Shown here: positions 44,686 to 55,664 of the stretch, piece after piece
How the letters are laid out: each line of letters opens with the position of its first letter
Numbering within the stretch: position 1 is the stretch's first letter
Assembly: GCF_029407905.1 (NCBI RefSeq)
Contig: NC_073628.1
Coordinates: 63,992,501-64,056,500, forward strand
Origin: Bubalus kerabau
Lineage: Eukaryota; Chordata; Mammalia; Artiodactyla; Bovidae
DNA: 64,000 nucleotides
Reading direction: 5' to 3'
The notes under the pieces: model-generated
Told to the model about the DNA's origin: nothing
The model's input: only the letters and a program-made list of their open reading frames with translations
Databases searched by the model: none
Made by a program: the position numbers and the translations under genes

Positions 44686-45612
44686 CCACACAAAAACAGC
44701 AACAATACCAATAATAATATAAGGATAAGAATGAGAATATACCCCAGTGTCATTAAGTCAAACTGTTTCCTTAGTATGGAAAGGTACTTTGTAGTTTTGT
44801 TAGTACAAATTCAACTCCAATCATAAGGCATCAGTATTGATTACTAATTATCTATGGAAGCGAACACAAATACATTTTCTATATATTATAAGTTGTATAG
44901 AAGTCAACTATGTCGAAAAGACCATATTTTCATTTGGGGGAATTTTTTTTCACAAAATAATTTGGATTAGGCCTAAAACAATTAGTCAAAAGAAGATTTG
45001 CTTAAGACACATGGTAATTTTCCTGTTATTTCACTTTGTATACACACAGGCAATTATCATGTTCCAAGGACTTTCCCACACTTCTCAAATGTAATTATAT
45101 AATCAAAATCACATATGAATACTGTTAAGTTCAGCCATGACCTAGTCACCCTAGATGAGAACCAGAATAGCAACATCACTTTGAAGCTTTTTGACTGCTC
45201 CTCTTTATTATATCTCGATTGTAAATTTTATGGATATCATCTCACTTTAAAAACAGTTTGTGACACAGGTCTATAATCCTCAAATGTATTTTATCTGATG
45301 AATATGCATAAAATAATAAAAAGCCTATTTATATGACTGGCCTACAAAAATTGACTGCATGGAAAATTAATGAGATACACTCTTCAGACATCAGAGGTAA
45401 AATAAATATGTACATAATATTTATCACAGTGTCAGTATAGACATAATTTAATGTTTTATATCTGAGGGGAGATAAAGGAAAACTGTAGCTGCTTGTTCTG
45501 TTATATTGCAATAAATTTCCAATGAAAATCTCCCAATACTATGACTATAGTAAATCATGAGAGGAAACACCTAGAAAATACTTTAGAAATAGTCATTAAG
45601 CATTTTAATGTG
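44686..45612. other. Unannotated AT-rich stretch
   Basis: No recognisable element. 60-85 codon frames look random. Confidence 0.45.
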
Positions 45613-45627
45613 TCATATACCTTTAAA

Positions 45628-45843
45628 GGGATTCCTAGCTGGTTCAGTGGGTAAAGACTCCACCTGCAATGCAGGGGACTCAGGAGACCCAGGTTCAATC
45701 CTTGGGTCAGGAAGATCCCCTGGGAGAGGAAATGGCAACCCACTCCAGTATTCTTGCCTGTAAAATCCCTTGGACAGAGGACCTTGGCAGGCTACAGGCC
45801 ATAGGGTCATAAAGAGTCAGACATGGCTGAAGCAACCGAGCAA
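45628..45843 (+). mobile_element. Bov-tA SINE
   Basis: Head 'gggattcctagctggttcag', 3' end 'cagacatggctgaagcaacc'. Flanks tcatatacctttaaa (45613-45627) and tcatatctttaaa (45844-45856) are a target duplication with a 2-base gap. Confidence 0.94.
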
Positions 45844-45856
45844 TCATATCTTTAAA

Positions 45857-46518
45857 ACTATCGAGGTTTGCATTCTTTTGGATACATCATATTTTACTGG
45901 ATGACTGTTGTACTGGGAAACTTGGTGCAGAATTAGTGTAACCTGGAGAAATAGTTGTTTCCATCTTGTAGCAGGTCATATAAGAATAAAATTAAGCAGA
46001 GTAGGTTTGAATGACTGGTGGAACTAGAACTAACAGAACGTCACAGAAGTTACATGTCATTTACAGGACTAAATGGTATTATTTTGGTGTCATTTGGGTC
46101 ATGCAGTTTTTAATATATTGCAATTTTATATTAGCTGCAATCACCTTTTTAAGGAGAGCAGATTGACAATTTAAGAAAAACAAGCTGCATGCCAAAGCTT
46201 CAACAGATACCATGTTTACATATGCATAAGAAAGATACAAAGCAGGAAACTAAATAGTATATATAACAACAGGATATGCAGATATCTTATTGCTCCCAGG
46301 CAGAATGTTGATGGATTGAAGATAAGCATGGTCAGGAAAGACAAGTCTGAGTGTGTGCAGACAGCCTCTTGATGGAAACCATCAGTACTAGGTTCTTTTG
46401 TCTTTAATATCTTGTTAATCATATAGCCCTTAGGCAAACTGGCCTGAGCCCATTCTCTGAGTCAGCTGCCTCTCATCTAGGTTGTATACCAGTTACTGGA
46501 TCTTCAAGATAGGATGGG
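45857..46518. other. Unannotated stretch
   Basis: No recognisable repeat or exon. Confidence 0.4.
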
Positions 46519-46698
46519 TGTATGTGTGCCTGCTCAGTCATGTCCAACTCTTTGTGACCGCCAGACTCTTCTGTTTATGGGATTTTCCAGGCAAGAATAC
46601 TGCAGTGGATTGCCATTTTCCCCAGCCCAAGGACTGAAGCCATGTCTTCTGCTTTGGCAGGAAGACTTTTTTACCACTACAGCACCAGGGAAGCCCCT
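46519..46698 (-). mobile_element. Bov-tA SINE, slightly shortened
   Basis: 'gtgtatgtgtgcctgctcag' to 'acagcaccagggaagccc'. Deletion of the usual 'ccatggactgtagcc' stretch. Confidence 0.92.
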
Positions 46699-47042
46699 CA
46701 GGTACTTAATCTTGTAGGGAGTTCTTGGCCAGATTCTCTCTACTTGGACCTGGAAATTCCAACAGTTTCATTGCTTAATACCTTAAGAGAGACTGGCCAA
46801 GTGTCATGTCCTAAGAAATGTTGAAGAGACAGAAACAGTCAAGGAACAAACTGTACAATCTTCTTCAGCTGTACAATCTTTCTTCCTATGTATACTTTGA
46901 AGTTATTCTGTCACAAAACAATTTTAAAGACTAAGAATTGGCCATTTTCCTTATAAAATGATTCAGGATGTAATAACTGATTCTACTGGTTTCTAGCTCC
47001 AGTCCTCTAGTTCTTACTATGTATCATTGGCCCTTTATTTGA
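46699..47042. other. Unannotated stretch
   Basis: 'ctgtacaatctt' occurs twice close together (46850-46882). Otherwise nothing. Confidence 0.4.
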
Positions 47043-47161
47043 CATTTTTTTGGCCATGCCACACTACATGTGGGATAACAGTTTCCTGTCCAAGCATCAA
47101 ACCCATGCTCTCTGCTCTAGAAGTGTGGAATCATAACCACTGGACTGCCAGGGAAGTCCCC
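47043..47161 (-). mobile_element. CHR-2-like SINE
   Basis: T8 then 'ggccatgccacactacatg', ending 'ctggactgccagggaagtcc'. Antisense, moderately diverged. Confidence 0.8.
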
Positions 47162-47389
47162 TATTTGATTTTCTTTAAGGCATAAGGAAGAGGATGTGCT
47201 AAAAACCAAGTGGTGAAAGAGTTAATAAAGACTGTTAAATTAACTTGAAGTGATCCTGTTATGTGGTGGTGCAGAGAATGAAGGAACTGTATGGTAGATA
47301 AAGCTAGAGAAGTAGGCAGTAGTAAAACATGAAGGGCCTTGCATGTCAGAATACTGGAATATTTTTGTTATAAAAAGCCACTGTGGTTT

Positions 47390-47827
47390 TTCTTCAGTCA
47401 CTAAGCCATGTCTGACTCTTTGTGACTCAATGGACAGCAGCATGTCAAACTCCTCTGTCCTTCACTATCTCCCAGAGTTTGCTCAAATTCATGTCCACTG
47501 AGTCAGTGATGCTATCTAACCATCTCATCCTCTGCTTACCTTTTTCCTTTTGTCTCCAATCTTTCCCAGCATCAGGGTCTTTTCCAATAAATTGGCTCAT
47601 CCCATCAGGTGGTCAAAGTATTGGTGCTTCAGCTCAGCATCAGTCCTTCCAGTGAATATTCAGGGTTGATTTCCTTTGGAATTGACTGGTTTGACCTTAT
47701 AGTCCAAGTGACTCTCAGGAGTCTTCTTCAAATCCACAATTCAAAAACAATTATTTGGCACTCAGCCTTCTTTATGTTCCCACTGTCACATCCATACATG
47801 ACTACTGGAGAAACCATAGCTTTGACA
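47390..47827 (-). mobile_element. BovB LINE 3' UTR, second lineage
   Basis: 'cttcagtcactaagccatgt' to 'accatagctttgacaatc', with 'ccttcactatctcccagag'. The tail repeats are missing. 3' UTR and a little C-terminal coding text only. Confidence 0.93.
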
Positions 47828-47859
47828 ATCAAAAAACAATATCAGTGAAATTGTGGCTA

Positions 47860-48140
47860 CTGCTGCTGCTGCTGCTGCTAAGTCGCTTCAGTCGTGTCTG
47901 ACTCCGTGCGACCCCATAGATGGCAGCCCACCAGGCTCCCCCGTCCCTGGGATTCTCCAGGCAAGAACACTGGAGTGGGTTGCCGTTTCCTTCTCCAGTG
48001 CGTGAAAGTGAAAAGTGAAAGTGAAGTCGCTCAGTCGTGTCCGACCCTCAGCGACCCCAAGGACTGCAGCCTTCCAGGCTCCTCTGTCTATGGGATTTTC
48101 CAGGCAAGAGTACTGGAGTGGGGTGCCATTGCCTTCTCTG
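47860..48140 (-). mobile_element. Bov-A2 SINE, full dimer
   Basis: (CTG)n/(GCT)n start, two units with little divergence. Flanked by gaaattgtggcta at 47847-47859 and 48141-48153, a perfect 13-bp target duplication. One of the cleanest copies here, so probably recent. Confidence 0.97.
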
Positions 48141-48153
48141 GAAATTGTGGCTA

Positions 48154-48938
48154 GACTGTACTAAATCTCCAAGGAAAATGATGAAGTGAAGGAAACTCAA
48201 AGAATTAGGATATTAACCAGGAAAGCATTCACTGGACATCTCATTAATCTTATTTATATAAAGTGCACATATAATCAACTTCATTGCAATTATGATCACA
48301 AAATTATATAGTTAACATGATACTTAAAAATAATGAAGATAGCATTTAACCTTAATAGCATAGCAAGGCATATATAAAAAAAAAATGATCGGGTGAATGT
48401 TGACAGAATGTGGGAAGGAAAATCGACTAATTTCAGTTGTATTTCACAATGCATTGTGAAAAGAAAATAGATTTGCAAGCTAAGAAATAGAATACTGTCA
48501 AGAAAACTGAGGAATCTACTGAACTTATATTTTATTTCCACTTTATTGTATCTTGAAGTATATTAAACTGTCTTCAGCTAGTGTATCAAAATACAATTAA
48601 ATTCTTATTTATAGATCTCATGAAAGACACAGGCTAAGTTAAACTTCTTATCTTAATAGAGTATATTTACTCATTCTTATGAACAGTTTGTTTTTTTTAA
48701 TTAAAGTCTGTGTTGTCTGATATTGGTCTGATATGTTAATAATTGTTATATATCAAATCATATAATATCCAGCTTTACAGGGAGTGTCACATTTCTGATT
48801 ATCTTTGCTATTCCATGCTGTATTTCAGCCATCTTATTGTAATTCATTAGGCCCCTTTAATGCTTATTCATCATATTTTCTTCATTTGCAGTAAGCTTTT
48901 CCCTCATTTTATTTGTCCAATTTATCTGTTTAAAAGTT
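48154..48938. other. Unannotated AT-rich stretch
   Basis: 'aaagtctgtgttgtctgata' (48704) faintly recalls antisense L1 endonuclease text. Otherwise nothing. Confidence 0.4.
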
Positions 48939-49150
48939 ACATCTTCTGACCAGTGCAAGTTTGATCCCTGAAGCAGGGTACTCAAAGCCAGTGCTCTGGG
49001 ACAACCCAGAGGGATGGTGAGGGAGGTGGGAGGGGAGGTTCAGGACAGGGAGACACATGTGCACCCATGGGTGATTCATGTCAATATATGGCAATAACCA
49101 CCACAATACTGTAAAGAAATTATCCTCCAAATAAAATTAAAAATTAATTA
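48939..49150 (+). mobile_element. L1 3' end, 5'-truncated
   Basis: 'ccctgaagcagggtactcaa', the purine-rich 'ggaggtgggaggggaggttc', 'cctccaaataaaattaaaaa'. Flanking 'atcttct' at ~48931 and ~49159 may be the target duplication. Confidence 0.88.
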
Positions 49151-49159
49151 AAAATTAAT

Positions 49160-49590
49160 CTTCTAATTAAATATCACCCTTGGAATTTTACCATACTATA
49201 TTAACAGAATGTAAGAAATTATAAAATGAATAAATACCTTATTTTTATCCTCACAAAAATCAGGGTTCTAGAATGCTCTGAATCCCCCCTCTCTCAGCTT
49301 GCATATCAATAAAATAGCTTAATTTACTCCCAACTTTATTTAAATAACTATATTGTTCATTGTTCTACAGGAGAATTTGTGGTTTGTGAAGTTTCATTTT
49401 ACATGTGTCCTGTCATTACCAAATTAAATAAAAATCCATAGCTTTTCCCAGCTAGCAAAGATGTCAAATTAAAAAAGTATGTAAAATATTTGTAACTTGA
49501 GTACTTTTAATTAAAAATTAATAGATTAAGTGTACTTCAAAATTTAAAAAGAGTCAACTTAAATAAAAGTGCCACAATAGATAAATTAAT
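49160..49590. other. Unannotated AT-rich stretch
   Basis: Nothing recognised. Confidence 0.4.
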
Positions 49591-51109
49591 CATGACAAGA
49601 ACATTAAAATGATATTCACAAAAATGTTTGGCAATGATTCTCAATATATCAAGAATATTAAAAGCAGCAAGGGAAAGCAACAAGTAACATACAAGTGAAA
49701 CCCCATATGTTTAACAGGTGATCTTTCAGCAGAAACTCTGAAGGCCAGAAGGGAATGGCAGGATATATTTAAGGTATTGAAAGGGAAAGCCCTACAAGTA
49801 AGAATACTCTAACTAGCAAGGATCTCATTCAAAATTGATGCAGAAATTGAAAGCTTTACAAACAAGCAAAAGTTAAGAGACTTCAGCACCACCAAATCAC
49901 CTTTGCAACAAACGTTAACAGGACTTATATAGTCAGTAAATACAAGTGAAGAAAAAGATCTGCACAAACAAAACCCAAACAATTAATAAAATGGCACTAT
50001 TAACATATATATCAATAATTACTTTAAATATAAATGGATTAAATGATCCAAACCAAAAGACACAGACTGGCTGAATGGATATAAAAACAAGACCCATATA
50101 TATGCTGTCTACAAGAAACCCACTTCAGACCTAAAGACATATATAGACTGAAAGTGAGAGGATAGGAAAATATATTCTATGCAAATGGAAATCAAAAGAA
50201 AGCTGCAGAATCCTAATATCAGACAAAACTGATCTTAAAATAAAGAAGATTGCAAGAGATAAGGAAGGACACTACATAATGATCAAGAGATCAATCCAAG
50301 AGGAAGACATAATAATTGCAAATATCTATGCATCCAACATAGAAGCATCTCAATACATAAGACAAACATGAACAGACATAAAAGGAGAAATTGACAGTAA
50401 CATAATTATAGTAAGAGACTTTAACACCCCACTTACAATGCAAAGATCATCAAAACAGAAAATAAAGAAACACGAGTTTCAAATGATACACCATGCAAGA
50501 GGGATCTCATTGATATGTTCAGGACATTCCATCCAAATTCAGAAGAATACAACTTATTCTCAAGTACACATGCAACATTCTCTAGGATAGACTACCTCTT
50601 GGTTCACAAATCAAACCTCAGTAAATTTAAGAAAATTGAAATTGTTTCAGGTATCTTTTCTGACCACAATGCTATGAGACTAGATATCAATTACAAGAAG
50701 ATTAAAAAAAAAAAAAAAAAAAACCTGCAAAAAACCACAAACACATGGAAACTAGACAATACATTTCCAAATAATGAACAGGTTATGGAAGAAATCAAAA
50801 GGGAAATAAAAAAAAATCCTAGAAACAACAATGAAAACACAACAGTTAAAAACCTATGGGATACAGAAAAATCAGTTCTAAGAGGAAGTTTATAGCAATG
50901 TGTTCCTACCTTAATAAACAATAAAACTATTGAAGAGACAACATAACTTTACACTAAAACAAAAGGAAAAAGAAGAAGAACAACAAAAAATCAGCAGAAG
51001 GAAAGAAATCATGAAGATCAGAGCAGAAATAAGTGAAAAATAAATGAAAGAAACAATAGTATAAATTAGTGACTATTGAAAGATTAATTATCTTTTGAGA
51101 ATTAATTCT
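49591..51109 (+). mobile_element. Older L1, inter-ORF segment and ORF2 endonuclease
   Basis: Sense L1 from 'caaaaatgtttggcaatgat' through 'gtctacaagaaacccacttc' (endonuclease start), an A20 run at 50705-50724, to the RT entry. Frames are broken throughout. One 126-codon frame (50515-50895) covers the end of the endonuclease and the linker. The element continues at 51255. Confidence 0.88.
50515..50895 (+). pseudogene. L1 ORF2p endonuclease C-terminal remnant
   Basis: Encodes MFRTFHPNSEEYNLFSSTHA, then FSRIDYLLVHKSNLSKF and SDHNAMRLDIN. These hold the conserved S..HATFSRIDYLL and the catalytic SDH triad end of the APE-like endonuclease. A poly-lysine run from the A20 tract follows. The upstream GDFN equivalent reads 'agagactttaac' (RDFN) at 50414-50425, with stops between. 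Non-functional. Confidence 0.85.
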
Positions 51110-51254
51110 GTCTTGAGAAATCTGTATGCAGGTCAGGAAGTAACAGTTATAACTGGACATGGGACAAAGACTGGTTCCAAATCTGGAAAGGAATAGGTCA
51201 AGGCTGAATGTTGTCACCCTGCTTATTTAACTTTTATGCACAGTACATCATGAG
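51110..51254 (+). mobile_element. Internal BovB RT fragment lying within L1
   Basis: 'tcttgagaaatctgtatgca', 'gtcaaggctgaatgttgtca', 'cttttatgcacagtacatca' are BovB RT text. The fragment has neither a BovB 3' end nor a tail, so it is truncated at both ends, and it replaces about 110 bp of L1 (judged against 33188-33296). Confidence 0.85.
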
Positions 51255-52160
51255 ACTACAAAGGATTATAAGAGACTCATATGAGCAACTATTTGGCAAT
51301 AAAATGGACAACCTGGAAGAAATGGACAGATTCTTAGCAAAGTTCAATCTTCCAAGACTAAACTAAGAAGATTTAAAAATTATAAACAACTGAATTACAA
51401 GCACTGAAATTAAAGCTGTTAAAAAAATCTCCCCCCAAAAAAAGCTCAGGACCAAATAGCTTAACAAGTGAATTCTTTCAAACATTTAGGGAAGAATTAA
51501 TGCCTATCCTTTTAAAACTCTTGCAAAAAACTACAGAGGAAGGAAAAATGCCAAATTCATTCTACAAGGCCACCATCATCCTGACATCAAAAGCAGAAAA
51601 GACATCACAAAAATAGAAAACTACAGGTCAGTATCACTAGTGAACATAGATGCAAAAATCCTCAACAAAATTCTAGCAGAGTTCAACAATATATTAAGAA
51701 GCTCATACTCAATGATCAAGTTGTGTTTATTCCAGGGATGCAAGGATTCTTCAATACATGCAAATCAATCAATGTAATACACTGTATTAACAAATTGAAA
51801 GATAAAAACCATATGATAATATCAATAGATGCATAAAAAACCTTTGACAAAATTCAGCACCCAGTTACGATTAAAACTTCAAAATGTGGTCATAGAAAGA
51901 GCCTACGTCAACACAGTAAAGGTCTTATATGGTAAACACACAGAAATCATTATTCTCAATGATGTCAACAAGACAAGGTGTCCACTCTCACCACTATTTT
52001 TCAACATAGTTTTGGAAGTCCCAGATAAGACGATCAGAGATGAAAAAGAAAGGAAAGAAATTCAGATTGGAACAGAAGTGAAGCTCTCAATGTTTGCAGA
52101 TGACATGATACTATACATAGAAAACCCTAAAGAAAATATCAGAAAATTACTAGAGCTAAA
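51255..52160 (+). mobile_element. Older L1, ORF2 RT region
   Basis: 'aaaatggacaacctggaaga', 'gaagaattaatgcctatcct', 'aacatagatgcaaaaatcct', with the FADD box at 52093-52104. Stops and frameshifts throughout; 51829-52160 is open and includes CPLSPLFFNIVLEV and FADDMILYIENPKEN. Confidence 0.92.
51829..52160 (+). pseudogene. L1 ORF2p RT palm remnant
   Basis: Covers the palm: KTRCPLSPLFFNIVLEV (expected RQGCPLSP; Q and G are lost) followed by SMFADDMILYIENPKE with an intact FADD catalytic pair. It then runs into BovB sequence. Only ~110 residues of the domain are contiguous. Confidence 0.9.
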
Positions 52161-53086
52161 CAGACTGGTTCCAAATAGGAAAAGGAATACGTCAAGGCTG
52201 TATATTGTCACCCTGCTTATTTAACTTGTATGCAGAACATCATAAGAAATGCTGGGCTGGAGGAAGCACAAGCTGAAAGCAAGATTGCTGGGAGAAATAT
52301 CAATAATCTCAGATATGCAGATGACACCACCCTTATGGCAGAAAGTGAAAAAGAACTAAAGGGCCTCTTGATGAAAGTCAAAGAGGATAGTGAAAAAGTT
52401 GGCTTAAAGCTCAACATTCAGAAAACTAGGATCTGGTCCCATCACTTCATGGCAAATAGATGGGGAAACAGTGGATGACTTTATTTTTCTGGGCTCCAAA
52501 ATCACTGCAGATAGTGACTGCAGCCATGAAATTAAAAGACGTTTACTCCTTGGAAGGAAAGTTATGACCAACCTAGATAGCATATTAAAAAGCAGAGACA
52601 TTACTTTGCCAAAAAAGGTCCATCTAGTCAAAGCTACGATTTTTCCAGTGGTCATGTATGGATGTGAGAGTTGGACCGTGAAGAAAGCTGAATGCCAAAG
52701 AATTGACGCTTTTGAACTGTGGTGTTGGAGAAGACTCTTGAGAGTCCCTTGGACTGCAAGGAGATCCAACCAGTCCATTCTAAAGGAGATCAGTCCTGGG
52801 TGTTCATTGGAAGGACAGATGCTAAAGCTGAAACTCCAATACTTTTGCCACCTCATACGAAGAGTTGACTCATTGGAAAAGACACTGATGCTGGGAGGGA
52901 TTGGGGAAGGGAGGAGAGGGGATGACAGAGGATAAGATGGTTGGATGGCATCACTGACTCAATGGACATGAGTTTGATTAAACTCCAGGAGTTGGTGATG
53001 GACAAGGAGGCCTGGTGTGCTGCGATTCATGGGGTCACAAAGAGTCGAACATGACTGAGCGACTGAATTGAACTGAACTGAACTGA
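52161..53086 (+). mobile_element. BovB LINE, RT to 3' end, (AACTG)n-tail lineage, inserted in L1
   Basis: Starts 'cagactggttccaaatagg', has a YADD box at 52314-52325, and ends with 'gactgaattgaactgaactg'. Diagnostic 'aggagttggtgatggacaag' fits the first lineage. L1 resumes after it with ~160 bp missing (judged against 32084-32243), so insertion went with a target deletion. Confidence 0.95.
52230..52935 (+). pseudogene. BovB ORF RT/C-terminal remnant
   Basis: Frame 52230-52478 encodes NLRYADDTTLMAESEKELK and LMKVKEDSEKVGLKLNIQ, so it contains the catalytic YADD. Two small deletions near 52428 and 52473 shift the frame. Frame 52471-52935 then encodes the C-terminal region: DFIFLGSKITADSDCSHEIK, MYGCESWTVKKAECQRIDAF, RVPWTARRSNQSIL, VDSLEKTLMLGGI. 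Despite the long frame it is a broken copy lacking the endonuclease and most of the RT. Confidence 0.92.
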
Positions 53087-53630
53087 AGGAGACAAAAGAA
53101 CTGTATACAGAAAATTACAAGACACTAATGAAAGAAATAAAAAATGACATAAACAGATGAACAGGTAGTCCATGTTCCTAGGTAGGAAGAATCAAAATTG
53201 TGAAAATGACTATAATACAAATGCAATCTACAGAGTCAGTGTGATCTCTATGAAGTTATCAATGCAATTTTTCACAGAACTAGAACCAAAAATTTTCACA
53301 ATTCATATGGAAACACAAAAGACCGCTAACAGCCAAAGCAGCCTTGAGAAAAAAAGAATGGAGCCAGAGGAATCACCTTCCTGTCTTCAGATTATACTAC
53401 AATGCTACAGTCATCAAGACTATATGGTACTGGCCAAAAAACAGAAATATAACCCAATGGAACAAGGAGAAAGCCCAGAAATAAACCCATGCACATATGA
53501 GTACCTTATTTTTGACAAAGCAGGCAAGAATATACAATGGGGCAAAGACAGCTTCTTCAACAAATGGTGCTGGGAAAACTGGACAGCTACGTGTAAAAGA
53601 ACGAAATTAAAACACTTCCTAACACCATAC
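53087..53630 (+). mobile_element. Older L1, ORF2 after RT
   Basis: 'ggagacaaaagaactgtata', 'cataaacagatgaacagg', 'caacaaatggtgctgggaaa'. The 175-codon frame 53172-53699 begins in L1 and runs into the Bov-A2. Confidence 0.92.
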
Positions 53631-53890
53631 GGAGAAGGCAACAGCAACCCACTCCAATACTCTTGCCTGGAAAATCCCATGGGTGGAGGAGCCTGGTAGG
53701 CTGCAGTCCATGTGGTCTTTAATAGTAGGACCCGACTGAGTGACTTCACTTTCACTTTTCATTTTCATGCATTGGAGAAGGAAATGGCAACCCACTCCAC
53801 AGTTCTTGCCTGGAGAATCCCAGGGATGGGGAACCTGGTGGGCTGCTGTGTATGGGGTTGCACAGAGTCAGTCATGACTGAAACGACTTA

Positions 53891-53922
<32 letters not shown>
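53631..53922 (+). mobile_element. Bov-A2 SINE, full dimer with long (AGC)n tail
   Basis: Two units; tail of nine (AGC) with an AAC start (53895-53922). Flanked by aacaccatac at 53621-53630 and 53923-53932. It cuts L1 ORF2 C-terminal coding text. Confidence 0.96.
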
Positions 53923-53926
<4 letters not shown>

Positions 53927-53932
53927 CCATAC

Positions 53933-55236
53933 AGAAAGATAAACTCAAAATGGATTAAAGACCTAAATGTAAGGCCAGAATCTATAAAACTCTTAGAGAA
54001 AAACATAGGCAGAACATTTGATGACATAAATCAAAGCAAGATCCTCTATGAACCTCTTAGAGTAATGGAAATGAAAACAAAAATAAACAAATGAGACCTA
54101 ATTAAATTTAAAAGCTTTTGCACAGCAAAGGAAACTACAAGCAAGGTGAAAAGACAACCTTCAGAATGAGAGAAAATAATAGCAAATGAAACAACTGACA
54201 ATGGATTATTTTCCAAAATATACAAGCAGCTCATACAAGTCAATACCAGAAAAACAAATAATCCAATCAAAAAGTGGGAAAGAGACCTAAACAGACATTT
54301 CTCTAAATAAGACATACAGATAGCCTAAAAACTTATGTGGCAATGCTCAACATTGCTCATTATTAGAGAAATGCAAATCAAAATTACAATGAGATATCAC
54401 CTCACACTGGTCAGAATGGCCATCATCAAAATGTCTACAAACAATAAATGCTGGAGAGGCTGTAGATAAAATGGAACCCTCTTGCACTGTTCCTAGGAAT
54501 GTAAATTGATACAGCCACTAAAGATGTAATAGGGATTCCTTAAAAACAAAGGAGTAAAAACACAACATGACTGAGCATTCCCACTCCTAGGCACATACCC
54601 TGAGGAAAACAAAATTGAAAAAGACACATACACCCCAATGTTCACTGCAGCACTATTTACAACAGCTAGAACATGGATACAACCTAGATGTCCATAGAGA
54701 GATGAATGGATAAAGAAACAGTGGTACATATACACAATGGAATATTACCCAGCCATAAAAAGGAATGTATTTGAGTCTGTTCTAATGAGGTGGATGAACC
54801 TAGAGCCTATTACACAGAGTGAAGTAAGTCAGAAAGAGAAAGCTAAATATTGTATACTAATGTATATATATGGAATCTAGAAAGGTGGTACCAATGAAGT
54901 TATTTTCAGGGCAGCAATGGAGAAACAGTCATAGAAAACAGACTATGGGGGAGAGGGGAGGAGAAGGTGAGATGTATGGAGTTAGAAACATGGAAACTTA
55001 CATTACCATATGTAAAATAGATAGCCAATGGGAATTTGCTGTTTAACTCACAGAACTCAAACAAGGGTTCTGTATCAATGTAGAGGGGTGGGTTCAGAAG
55101 GGAGATGGAAGGAACATTCAAGAGAGAGGGGGCATATGTATACCTATGGCTGATTCATGTTGATGTTTGACAGAAAACAACAAAATTCTGTAAAACAATT
55201 ATCCTTTAATTAAAAAATAAATAAATTTTTAAAAAT
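53933..55236 (+). mobile_element. Older L1, ORF2 end, 3' UTR and tail
   Basis: ORF2 end with the cysteine-rich text ('aaatgctggagaggctgtag', where the codon after CWRGC-R is a stop), then 'cagtggtacatatacacaat', a 3' UTR with 'gagggggcatatgtatacc', and the tail 'aattaaaaaataaataaa'. No intact frame. Confidence 0.93.
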
Positions 55237-55613
55237 CTTAGAATATTCATTCAAAACAATGTGTTTGAGAATTATATACTCCCAGCCTAATCTTTCACAT
55301 TTTTATTTCTTTTTTAACTTTTTCTATAACATTTGTTGAAAAACAGAGACTTGTATGTAGCAATAGCCTTCTAACTTTGGCCAATTGCAGAAACATCATT
55401 CACTTTATGTCTTCACTCTCATCTCAGAGACGACCCATGTGCAGAGAAAGATCATGCTTCCAAGACAATTTTTCATGTTTACCTTAGGCTCTCTGTGATT
55501 TCTTAACTCCAAAGAAAGCCACAATCTGCCAAACATAAATATAACCCAGAGGCTTGAGTTGGCTTTTCATCAAATACTTAACAAAAAGCATTCAACTTGG
55601 GAGAAAGTCATTT
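55237..55613. other. Unannotated stretch
   Basis: Apparently unique sequence; no exon signs. Confidence 0.4.
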
Positions 55614-55625
55614 AAAGATGCCATA

Positions 55626-55629
<4 letters not shown>

Positions 55630-55664
<35 letters not shown>

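Noticed and set aside
52471..52935. RT-like protein as a sign of a retron, group II intron or other bacterial-type RT system
   Set aside because: The YADD context, C-terminal region and (AACTG)n tail are those of BovB; nothing prokaryotic is present.
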